Made by a program: the position numbers and the translations under genes. Under the pieces are notes generated by a model that was given only the letters and a program-made list of their open reading frames with translations, had not been told where the DNA came from and searched no databases. Positions 9,601 to 18,939 of a stretch of DNA of 64,000 nucleotides are shown in pieces (the first letter of the stretch is position 1; each line of letters opens with the position of its first letter). The stretch spans positions 108,135,549-108,199,548 of the forward strand of contig CM030368.1 of NCBI GenBank assembly GCA_017893485.1, read 5' to 3'. This DNA comes from Hemerocallis citrina. Lineage: Eukaryota > Streptophyta > Magnoliopsida > Asparagales > Asphodelaceae.

Positions 9601-11243
9601 CGTCTAGGGTGATGTTACTACCCTAAGGGCTATCGACCGTCAAGACATATGATTTCTACCCTAAGGAACTGTGGAGGAGTCACTCCTTGTGTACCGTCAA
9701 ATTTTAACCAGGGTAGGTTAATCGAGGACCGGAGTATAGACAGAATCCAAGTCTAGGGTAGCGGCATGCGTGTATATTCACACGGCCAAATTCTTGGATC
9801 GATGAGCCATGAACCAGATCCTGAGGGATTCTGGTAAGTCTAGGTTGAGCGGCCTAGTAGAGTTGTCTTGCGAAGCCTAATTTAAGGCCTAGCATGTTGT
9901 GTTATAATGTTGTCATTCCTAGGATCGTTCGAGTCAGGGACATCACTAGGATAGTGACTTACAAGGATCGGTTTACTTAAACCCTTTTGCCGGGAGAGAG
10001 GGGTTAGTCGTAGGGGGCCCCTTACACTAACTCGTCCCTTGAGGCAGATCATAGGTGGTGTACTGGGTTGTACCTTCCCGTCAAAGGGATACGTACGGTG
10101 CCGTCTCACAAGTTGAGGACACGGGTTGCGTATCTCGCGCTGTTAATTCCTGAAGTACCGTGGCTAGGGGTGCCACAGGATGCATTGTGCAGTCCTGCGC
10201 ATGCGATACCCCAGAGGGTGCCACAGGGTAGGCTTTGCGCTACCCTGCGCTTGTGAAACCCTATAGTGTGATTTTTGGAATGACGCCCGATACGTTGGGA
10301 TCGTCTAATTTGAGTGAGGTCCGGTTAGCCAGGTCGCGGTGGCGAACATAGACACCACGGGCGAAATGCAACAGTGGTACATAACCACATCTGCAGCCTC
10401 GCGAGTCACGTGTAGTTGTCAGGAACAGGTTGTGTAGAATTAGAATGTGTCACGCGGGTTCAATCCCTATATATGGAGAAACGGCTTGAGATGGAGTCGC
10501 ATGTAGTATGGGCTGCATGTTGCTTTCGGAGACTTGCTAACATTAGAATAAGAAGCATCCTAGTTCTACCTTCCCGTCAAAGGGATACGTACGGTGCCGT
10601 CTCACAAGTTGAGGACACGGGTTGCGTATCTCACGCTGTTAATTCCTGAACTGCCGTGGGTGGGTGTCAGGAACGGGTTGTGTACAATTAGAATTCATAA
10701 CGCGGTTTCAAATCCCTGACATCAGAATAGGGAGTGTCCTAGTTCTATTTTAAGTATCGCATTAGAGTCTAGTCCTAGCACTCACAAACACTTAAACTAC
10801 ACCAACACTACTGCTATATTTTGTATATTGTTTGGAAGATTCGCTGCTATATGATCAGCCTTTAAGCGTCAGTGAATACTGACGTCCCTACTTCCATAGG
10901 TACTGGATCGCCGAAGTACAAAGGCGAGATTCAAGAGGACTCAAGGCAAGGAAAGCAAGGAGTCAGTATTAAGTTTAGTTCTGCTGCAAAATATGTATTG
11001 ATTCTGTATTAGTTAAGAAGTACTCTGATGTAAGATGTGAAGGTTGTAATACTTAGAAATGTAAAGGCAATATTGTAACTCCATTGTAAAGTATTACAGT
11101 TGTACAATATTCAGACTGGTAACACTTTGTGTATTGAATGAAAAAGTTTTAAATTCTCCTGTTTTTCTGTGTATTGTGACTAATTGAAGAAAAGGTCTTG
11201 GCTCGTGTCACGGTTTTTCAGTGTCGGAAATCGGGGCGCTACA
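9601..11243 (+). other. K1 3' region with partial internal duplication
   Basis: Mostly unique, moderately GC-rich DNA shared with K2 (41540-42992). A segment from TACCTTCCCG to the GTACCGTGG-like text (10071-10163) recurs at 10567-10660, and the following TGTCAGGAAC...ACAATTAGAATT text (from 10418) recurs in degenerate form at about 10665-10738. K2 has one copy only, so K1 gained a duplication of about 170 bp. The terminus GGGGCGCTACA is identical in both copies. Confidence 0.75.
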
Positions 11244-11248
11244 CGAGC

Positions 11249-13866
11249 TGCCCTCTCCTTGTTTCATCCCCGCTCTCTCATCCCGTCATCTTCATAACCA
11301 ACCCATCGCCATTACTGAACCCACTTCGTCAACCCATCCACCTCGTCACTTCCCATCCTCGTCGCCTCCATGATCCCCTCTTCGTTCACCCTGAAACCAC
11401 CAGATAACCCAGCCCTCATCGCCGTCCAAGCCCCGTCGAAGGGCAGTTGCGTCGTCTTCCTCTATTTTCGAGTGGAAAACAGAGTTCGCTTTGCCATCGA
11501 AGCCATCACCGCTATCGTCGCTTCCCGACCGCTGAGTCTTCCTTGTCGTAGTCGCCACCGTCGTCTAGAGTTGCCACCAGTCTCCAGCACGCTCTCTCTC
11601 TCTCTCGAAGTCAGGAAGGAGACGAAGTGTGATTGGTGGCCTTTGCTGTTTGCTATTGTGGATGGCATGATCCGAACATGGTGCTTGTTGTTTCTGTCGA
11701 TCTGGTGTGGGGTTTTGATCATATTGTGTTGTTTTTTTGTTGAGTGATGTTTGGTGTTTTGGTATAGCGGATCCAGTTCTTGCTATTTGGTGTTTGCCCT
11801 GATCCGACGTGAGTAGAGTACTGCTATTATTGCTTTGCTTGGATTTCCTTGCACGTAGAGCGCATGTGTTTTCGTGTGATTGTGGTTTGTCACCTGGGTT
11901 TCTGATCCCGTTATTCCTTTTTGCATACTCGAATCGTCTACAAAAAGGCAAGTCCACTTGAACTCATTTAATTTTTCTAGTTCAAGTTTATTGACCTCCC
12001 GCAAGTATTTACCTTCAAATATCATAACTTTGCCTTGTATACTTTCCGTTGGGAGTATCGAGGGTTTACACGAGCTAACACGATGTACTCTTGATATCGT
12101 AATACAATCCATTGACTCAAACCCAAGCCTATATACACACACGGTATGAACAAAATTGCTAGAACTTGCATATGAGGAAAATACATTGTGATCAAATACG
12201 TGTTGATTGATTGAGACCTTGTGACTTGAACTGTGACATGATAAATTGACTTGTACACCGTAAAATCCAATCTAATTGTTGTACATTAGTGTTAATACAT
12301 TTCATAATACAATAACATGTTGATTACCTACTTGATGAATATATATATGTGATGACATTTATGAATTCTTGTTGTCTGTACTGTTTTGCATAGAGGTTTC
12401 GACCCTGTTACCATAAGAATTCACCCAAACAATACAAAAGAGAGTTTAAGCTTAATGAATCTAGTTTCCAGCCCAATTAATGGATTCTTATTCCGAGTTG
12501 CGAGCTGTGAGATATCGCAGTTTTAGTCCTTGCTGGTCTGCACTTTTCAGATTGCAGAATTAATGTAACACCGACACAATTATCAGTGAAACACCATGTT
12601 AACACTATTATAATGCCCCGAAACTCTCCAGAAACTTTATAGACATGTTTAGGATTCATCCCTAATTTTTTTAGAATTTTATAATGATTTTATACCATGT
12701 TTTCACCCATTAAATGTTGACATTAAGGTTGCTACCAGAACAGCTACCTGTAAAGATTATGATGTTTGACCTAGCTACAGTCAGAATTAACAAAACCTTA
12801 CTGAATGTAGATTGTAGCCCTAAGTGTCTAGTTGCTGATAACATCCTAAATTGTCAAATTTCGAATTTTAGCCTATGAGTTATTGTTGTTTTAGTGTTAC
12901 TGTGTCGGCTGTTTTCAGATTCACTACTTCATGTATGTTATTATGCATTGTATCATGTTGCTGCATTCTTATCATCCCCTTGAAATACTTACACATACTT
13001 CCTTGAACATGAATGACTTAATAAAATACTAAACAAGCCGGGGTTAATAAGGGTTGACTTAGTAGTGGATAGTCTCAAAAATGTACTCGGTAGGGCCCTT
13101 CTTGTTTACATGGAATCTTGACATGGAAGGTGGAGAATTCTTTGTAAAGTCGTGAACTTGTTATCTTGTTATCTTGTTATCGTGTTACACCGAGTACTCG
13201 CTCTGTAGATCCCACCACGAAGTCTAAAACGTACACTGTTTTGCATGCACCGAACCTGTGGTATGGGAAGCAGCAGTACGTGCACTAAATAGCAGAGACA
13301 ACATGCTAATAGACCTAAGTTGACACGTAAATACTTGATCATGACCATTGTCTATTAATACCGTTATTGCTTTTGCAAATTGATCTTGATTCATATTCCT
13401 TCATATACCTTATTCCTTACTCTCTGTTTTTCACTACTTATTGTCCATACTTGCTCTAAGGAAATTTCTTTTTCACTCTAGTTGATCCAGCTACAGGTGA
13501 ACAAGGAGATTTTCTAGGAGGCATTGGTGAGCAGTTTTTCTAGGTTGGAGCAGGAGCTGCCTTAGAATAAATTATTTCCTTCTATGTTTTTCGTTATCGC
13601 ATTGTTATCCATTTGATTAAACTTTATATTCCCGGCTTTTGACCCGTAACCACTGTTTGTTTCTCAGTTATTGGTTATTATGTTGAAACTATTCAATGCT
13701 TAATTTCAGTTGCTATTTATGTGATGATATTTAACTCCGTGGTTGTGATTATTCATTTTCATGTTGTTGAGTTAAGACTGGTACAGCTCATGGATGATGT
13801 TAACATCATTTGCTGGGCCTTCGTCATGGGCTCGTATTCCTGTATTTTGGAAAACGGGACATGACA
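11249..13866 (+). mobile_element. Element A 5' LTR, second part
   Basis: Continues the LTR after K1 and ends GGACATGACA at 13866. It contains the core block CTAGTTTCCAG (~12470), the block AACAAGCCGGGGTTAATAAG (13031) and the stem arms at 13083 and 13189. Together with 4895-5453 it makes ~3.18 kb against 3,158 bp for the 3' LTR. Open frames in the C-rich part are not conserved and are not genes. Confidence 0.9.
13083..13197 (+). other. Conserved long-range stem in A's 5' LTR
   Basis: GTACTCGGT (13083-13091) pairs perfectly over 9 bp with ACCGAGTAC (13189-13197) across a 97-nt loop. It lies in the transcribed leader, ~670 nt before the LTR end. The 3' LTR copy (21314-21428) keeps 7 bp. Confidence 0.55.
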
Positions 13867-13875
13867 GGTTTTTAG

Positions 13876-13888
13876 TGGTATCAAAGCC
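13876..13888 (+). other. Element A primer-binding site
   Basis: TGGTATCAAAGCC starts 10 nt after the LTR edge. It differs from the usual TGGTATCAGAGCC by one G-to-A change, but is still complementary to initiator-Met tRNA over most of its length. Confidence 0.85.
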
Positions 13889-14129
13889 AGGTTTTGGCTA
13901 ATGTGTTAGTCATGATTGGCTAATGTGTTAGTCCATTTTGGTTGTATCCAGGTTTAACTCAACAATATGTACACCACGCTAATCACATGAACATGTAATA
14001 ACCAACATAATCGGGATACTCCTCTTACTTGATTCCTCTTTGCTTCCTTCATTTCCTAATTGTTGTCCCTTCCATTCATTCATATTCATGCAATCTGGAT
14101 ACTAATCATCTTTTTCTATATTGCAGACC

Positions 14130-15393
14130 ATGGTTAGGAAGGATATTTCATCTTCCCGTGCTGGAGATGATCTGTCGAAAGAGCCCACTATTGCGCAGAT
14201 AATGCAAATGCTTAGGGGGAGCTCTTCTACTTCCCGACAAAGGGATGATTGGTCCGAGAACTCAGTTGTGCTACAAGAGATGCAGCAGATGATGGCACTA
14301 CAGTAGGAGTACAACGAATTGATGAGTGCCAGTTTGGAGGTCGTGAACCGGGTTGCTGCGGGATCCGCTCCAGGACCACCCCAACCTAGTACGACAGCTG
14401 ATTTCATGAGATTGCACCCGGACAAGTTCTCGGGTACGGAGATGCTGCTGGAGGCCGAACAGTGGCTGATTAGCACAGAGCAGTTACTGCAAGCAGACCG
14501 TGTGGATGTGGTGAGCATCTAGCTGACTGACCTTGCCTACATCTGGTGGCAGGCAGAAATTGAGAGGTTGGAGAGACCTATCACGTGGACCACCTTTACT
14601 AGGAGCTTCATGGTCAAATTCTTCCCCAGTGTCACTAGGGTTGAGATGGAGCAGCAATTCGTTTCATTGACTCAGGTTCGATAATATTATTTAATGTCAT
14701 TTATTGTTGCCTACTACATATGTGACAATATTAATTAAACATTATCTTGACCCAGGGGAATCGTTTGGTGGATGAGTATGCCGTAGAGTTTGCTCGGCTC
14801 AGCCGCTTTGTGCCTGCCATGATTGAAAATGAGGAAGACCGAGCTCGCAGGGTTCATATTGGGGCTGCGTTCGGATATTCAGAACCAGCTGGTGGCCCAC
14901 CGCCATTGCACCTATGCTGATGTCATGGATGCTGCAAGGATTCAAGATCAGGCTTATAGGAGGACCAATGCCACTCAGCGGGCAGGACAGTACCCCACTG
15001 TCACTCGATCAGCTGTGGGACATACTCAGAGGCCAGTTCCGACCCCACCTGTGAGAGCACTATCGTATCCGCTCGTTGCTCCAACTTGTACCTTCTGCAA
15101 TAAGGTTGGGCACTTGCACAAGGACTGTCGCCAAGCCAACCGTCTATACCTTGCGTGCGGGAGTATTGACCATATTAAGCGGGACTGTCCGAGGAACAAG
15201 TCCGTTGCACTAGCTCGAGGCCCAGCTCGGTTTGGAGCACCAGTCCGAACACAAGGGAGACCACCTCTTCCACCGCAGAGGCATGCCTTTGATCAGCGGA
15301 GGATGGCCTCTAGAGGAGGTCAGATGGGAGGCCGTGGTCAGGCCTTTAACCTGACTGCAATGGAAGCTGAAACAGCTACTGGAGTGGTTGCAG
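14130..15393 (+). pseudogene. Element A gag, interrupted
   Basis: Gag of the Ty3/gypsy type, the structural capsid/nucleocapsid protein. I take ATG at 14130 as the start because it follows a pyrimidine-rich ...TATTGCAG stretch. The capsid region shows FSGTEMLLEAEQWL; after the intron-like segment come DEYAVEFARLSRF and then FILGLRSDIQNQL. One CCHC zinc knuckle, CTFCNKVGHLHKDC, is intact (about 15090-15131); a second, ending CGSIDHIKRDC, has lost its first Cys. Breaks are a TAG at 14304, a TAG near 14520 and one extra base near 14851. An 80-bp GT...AG segment (14676-14755) interrupts the frame. Confidence 0.88.
14676..14755 (+). other. Intron-like segment 1 in gag of A
   Basis: 80 bp starting GTTCGATAAT and ending CTTGACCCAG, much more AT-rich than the coding DNA on both sides and containing a branch-point-like TTAATTAAAC about 20 nt before the acceptor. 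It contains in-frame stops. The flanking gag codons lie in the same frame on either side (phase 0), and the residues on each side match a continuous gag motif of the family. Confidence 0.65.
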
Positions 15394-15515
15394 GTATATT
15401 GTTGTAATTGTGTTATTTTATATTCAATTCTTGCATATTTCTTTCATTCTTCTGCTTAATCTTTTGTGCACCCTGCATGCATCTTTCATTCTTATTCATT
15501 GGATCTTTTTGTTAG
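15394..15515 (+). other. Intron-like segment 2 at the gag-protease junction of A
   Basis: 122 bp starting GTATATTG and ending TTTTTGTTAG, T-rich throughout. Removal would split a codon (G at 15393, AC at 15516-15517) and place gag and protease in one frame. Related T-rich text precedes protease in B (about 2700-2800, minus strand) and C (about 31180-31268), but in both the acceptor AG is TG at this position. Confidence 0.6.
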
Positions 15516-15830
15516 ACATCATTCTTGTGCATTCTCTCCCTGCCCATGTGTTGTTCGATTCCGGGGCAACCCATTCATTTGTGTCTTCCTGTTTTGTCGA
15601 TCGTCATCGACTAGCAAGCGATGTAATGCCAGCAGCTTGGGATATCACTACTGGTGGAGGCACTATTGTTTGTTCTAAGGTGTGCAAGCAGAGTCCTCTA
15701 CTGATTTGTGGTAAGGAATTCAAAGCTGATCTGATTATGATTAACAACTCTGGCTTCGATGTTATTCTGGGAATGGATTGGTTAGGGGTTACCCATGCAG
15801 TGATTTACTATCGGAAGAAGAAGTTGACTT
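15516..15830 (+). pseudogene. Element A aspartic protease
   Basis: The retroviral-type aspartic protease domain processes the polyprotein. The active-site loop LFDSGATHSFVS is intact at about 15554-15589, and the second conserved region VILGMDWLG lies at about 15761-15787. A one-base deletion in a GAAGAAGAAG run near 15825 shifts the frame relative to RT. The N-terminus depends on whether the preceding 122-bp segment is removed. Confidence 0.85.
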
Positions 15831-16948
15831 CAAGCTTCTTGGGCAACCAGAGTTCGAATTTCATGCAGGTGAGACACCGTTTGGACGTGTCGAGAGCCCG
15901 ATATCCCCGAAGGCTGGTGCACTCGAGTCATTGTGCACTGATGGTGAAGTTGCACTCGTAGTTGTGCGGGACTTTCTTGATGTCTTGCCTGAAGAGTTGC
16001 CTAGAATTCCACCAGATCGAGACGTGGAGTTCAGTATTGAGGTTCAGCCGGGTACGACACCAATCTCTAAGATTTCGTACCGCATGGCGCAAATTGAATT
16101 GGCCGACCTAAAAGTACAAATCCAGGAGTTGTTGGATAAGGGCTTTATCAAACCAAGTGTTTCACTTTGGGGAGCTCCAGTGTTGTTCACCAACAAGAAG
16201 GATGGTATTTGCAGGCTCTGCATCGACTACCGGGAGCTGAACAATGTCACGGTGAAGAACAGGTACCCACTGCCAAGACTTGATGATCTGTTCGATCAGC
16301 TAGGTGGTGCATCTGTGTTCTCGAAGTTGGACCTTCGCTCTGGTTATCATCAAGTCAAGGTAAAGACTGAGGATATTCCGAAGAAGGCGTTCCGCACAAG
16401 ATATGGGCACTATGAATTTTTAGTGATGTCCTTCGGCGTTACCAATGCACCGACGGTATTCATGAGCCTGATGAACAAGGTATTTTCGCCGTTCTTGGAT
16501 CAGTTTGTCGTTGTGTTCATAGACGACATCTTAGTGTATTCAAGGAACAAGGAAGATCATGTCGAGCACTTGAGAATTGTCTTACAGACGCTGAGAGAGA
16601 ATCAGTTGTATGGGAAGCTCATCAAGTATGAATTCTGGCTGAACCGTGTTGCCTTCTTGGGCCACGTTATCTCTGGTGAAGGTGTATCAGTAGATCCGTC
16701 GAAGATTTCTGCTGTCAAGGATTGGCTAGTGCCAAAGTCAGTCCCAGAAGTGCGGAGTTTCCTTGGATTGGCAGGATATTATAGGAAATTCGTTCAAGAC
16801 TTCTCAAAGATTGCAGGACCCTTGACCAACTTGACGAAGAAGGAGAAGAAATATGTCTGGGATAGTGCCTATGAGGAAGCCTTCGTGGAATTGAAGAACC
16901 AGTTGACATCAGCACCGGTGCTGACGATACCAGATAGTTCTAGAGGAT
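15831..16948 (+). pseudogene. Element A reverse transcriptase
   Basis: The reverse transcriptase domain makes cDNA from the element RNA. An uninterrupted frame runs from the tether ([16 protein letters not shown]) through the RT motifs [21 protein letters not shown] (first catalytic Asp at 16330-16332), [13 protein letters not shown] and FIDDILVYS (16516-16539, both catalytic Asp present). It continues through the [10 protein letters not shown] connection. The RT frame itself is intact, in contrast to the broken genes around it. The frame continues into RNase H. Confidence 0.92.
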
Positions 16949-17388
16949 TTGTGATTCACTGTGATGCTTCAGGAAGAGGCTTGGGCGCAGTACTGATGTA
17001 GAAAGGTAAGGTTGTGGCTTAAGCTTCAAGGCAGTTGAGACCGCAGGAAAAGAACTACCCTACTCATGATCTAGAACTTGCAGCCGTGATCTTTGCTCTA
17101 AAATTATGGAGACGCTATCTGCTTGGGAATAGGGTGGAAATCTTTACAGACCACAAGAGTCTCAAATATGTGTTCACACAGAAGGAGTTGAACATGAGAC
17201 AGAGAAGATGGTTAGAACTGATGGCGGATTTTGACATCGATTTGCAGTACGACCCGGGCAAGATAAATCTGGTACCCGATGCTCTGAGCAGGAGACCTGC
17301 TGAAATGTTTCTAAACAAGCAGAAGGAAGTGTTAGAAGATATGAGGAGGCTGGAATTGGAAGTGATTCTTCTGGGTGCAGTGTTGTAG
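16949..17388 (+). pseudogene. Element A RNase H
   Basis: The RNase H domain removes RNA from the RNA-DNA hybrid. Catalytic residues are seen in [10 protein letters not shown] (Asp), [11 protein letters not shown] (Glu), [10 protein letters not shown] (Asp) and VPDALSRR (Asp). Two stops interrupt it: TAG at 16999-17001, where the family has Gln, and TAA at about 17020, where it has Tyr. A stop at about 17386 ends the frame before the integrase linker. Confidence 0.88.
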
Positions 17389-18450
17389 TATATGATGTGA
17401 CAGTTGCAATCTTCATTAGTGGAGCAGATCAAGGCAGCTCAGGCAGATGATTGGCAATTGTAAAAATTCCGCAGTGAAGTAGAAGCAGGTTTGAGGTCCG
17501 ATTTGGTCATCCATTCAGACAGGTCGTTCTGTTTTGGCTCCAGGCCGTGCATTCCCAGAGGTGAAGTCAGGTAGAGACTACTTGAGGATGCCCATCGGTC
17601 TCCATACTGTATTCACCCAGGAGGTACCATGATGTACAAGGATTTAAAGCAGCAATTTTGGTGGCATGGCATGAAAAGGGCTGTAGCAAGGTTTGTGTCA
17701 CAGTGTCTGATCTGTCAACAAGTGAAGGCGGAGAATCAGAGAACCGCATGGCTGTTGCAACCTCTTCTGATTCTGGAATGGAAATGGGAGAATATCACTA
17801 TGGATTTCGTGACAGCGTTGCCTAGGAGTCCCAAGGATCATAATGCTATGTGGGTGATAGTTGACCGATTGAAGAAGAGTGCCCACTTCATCCCATTTAG
17901 AGTGGGTTAGTCTACTGAGAGTCTGGCGAAATGGTATATTCAGGAGATAGTGAGATTACATGGTGTTCCCGTCAGCATCGTATCCGACTGGGATACGAGA
18001 CTCAGGTCCCAGTTCTGGGAGAGCCTTTAGCAGAGTTTGGGGAGTAAGTTGAACTATAGCACAACATTTCACCCCCAGACGAATGGATAGTCCGAAAGGA
18101 TGATTCAGACACTGGAGGACATGTTGCGATCCTGTGTTCTTCAATTTGGTGGTTCTTAGGAGGATCATCTGCACCTGGTTGAGTTCTCGTACAACAACAG
18201 TTATCAGGAGAGTCTCAATACAGCTCCGTTCGAAGCACTCTATGGTCGCAAATGTAGGTCCCTAGTCTGTTGGGACAACATTGACGAGAGGAAACTCTTG
18301 GGACCAGAGTTGATTACGAAGACAGTTAATGTGGTAGCTCAGATCAGGAAGCACCTGCAAGCTGCTCAGGACCGGCAGAGGAAATGGGCTGCCTGTCGTC
18401 GACGACCTTTAAAGTTTGAGGTAGGTGATCATGTATTTTTGAAGGTATAA
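17389..18450 (+). pseudogene. Element A integrase
   Basis: Integrase inserts the cDNA. The zinc-binding domain is partly legible: HPGGTMMYKDLKQ, then WW and CLICQQVK. The catalytic core shows the DDE residues in TMDFVTALP (~17799), SDWDTR (~17985) and SERMIQTLEDML (~18095). The post-core region shows YGRKC and FEVGDHVFLKV. At least six in-frame stops occur, near 17460, 17908, 18028, 18088, 18157 and 18449; most are TAG where related copies have Gln or Trp codons, the pattern left by C-to-T change at methylated sites. Confidence 0.88.
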
Positions 18451-18841
18451 CCATGAAAGGGCATCATTCGGTTTGGTGGTGGGGGGTAAGCTGAGTCTCC
18501 GATTCATTGTTTCTTTTGATATCGTGGAACGTATGGGCAAAGTAGCCTACAGACTTGCATTACCGCCAGCCTTGTCTAGAGTCCATGACGTATTCTACAT
18601 CTCTCAGCTCAGGAAGTATGTCAGAGATGACAGTTATGTGATTGACTACTCAAAGTTGTCAAATAGACTAGACTTATCTTGTGAAGTTCAACCAATTGCT
18701 ATTTTGGACAGACGTGAGAAAGTGTTAAAGAATAAAGTGATCAAACTTGTTAATGTCTCCTGGAATCCTCACTCGCCCGGTGAGTCGACTTGGGAATTGG
18801 AGGAGGAAGTCCAAATGAAATTCCCTCGCCTCTTTGAGTAG
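18451..18841 (+). pseudogene. Element A pol C-terminus with chromodomain-like tail
   Basis: Continuation of integrase after a stop near 18449: the GIIRFGGGG region, then FDIVERMGKVAYRL and LSRVHDVFYISQLRKYV. The end, ILDRREKVLKNKVIK followed by VSWNPH and STWELEEE, corresponds to the short chromodomain of chromoviruses, thought to guide insertion into heterochromatin. Pol ends with TAG at 18839-18841. Confidence 0.82.
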
Positions 18842-18923
18842 TTGTATGTTGTTTTGTTTGTTTTTCTTTTCTCGGGGTGCCTACGATCCACCAATGTGAA
18901 TTTCGAGGATGAAATTCTTCGTG

Positions 18924-18939
18924 TAAGGTGGGTAGGATT
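18924..18939 (+). other. Element A polypurine tract
   Basis: TAAGGTGGGTAGGAT directly abuts the 3' LTR and follows the conserved ATTTCGAGGATGAAATT block. The same tract precedes the 3' LTRs of C (31431-31445) and D (26650-26635, minus strand). It primes plus-strand DNA. Confidence 0.85.

Larger units (their letters stand above)
5454..11243 (+). mobile_element. K1: 5.8-kb TG...CA unit, probable giant solo LTR
   Basis: It starts TGTAATATCCCGG and ends GGCGCTACA, flanked by CGAGC at 5449-5453 and 11244-11248. A second copy (K2, 37440-42992) has the same ends with a different TSD, so the unit has transposed by an integrase-type mechanism. I see no internal PBS, PPT or pol motif and no repetition of one end at the other. 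It therefore behaves as a solo LTR of a giant-LTR retrotransposon, or a non-autonomous unit without LTRs. It contains a TATA box ~600 bp in, then ordered blocks: a GTTT microsatellite, an AAAGATCTTT array, TAG-rich DNA, a hairpin array, a CATGCTAG array, a CGTACG-rich array and a ~1.6-kb mostly unique end. Assignment to an Ogre/Tat-like family with giant LTRs is a guess. Confidence 0.8.

Noticed and set aside
5454..11243. K1 as a complete element with two short LTRs or terminal inverted repeats
   Set aside because: The two ends share no direct or inverted repeat beyond TG/CA, so no LTR pair or TIR exists within the unit.
12430..12480. A full heat-shock element in the CTAGTTTCTAGAACTTC block
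   Set aside because: Only two of three GAA/TTC units are correctly spaced, and A, E and F lose one of them. A heat response cannot be claimed from this.
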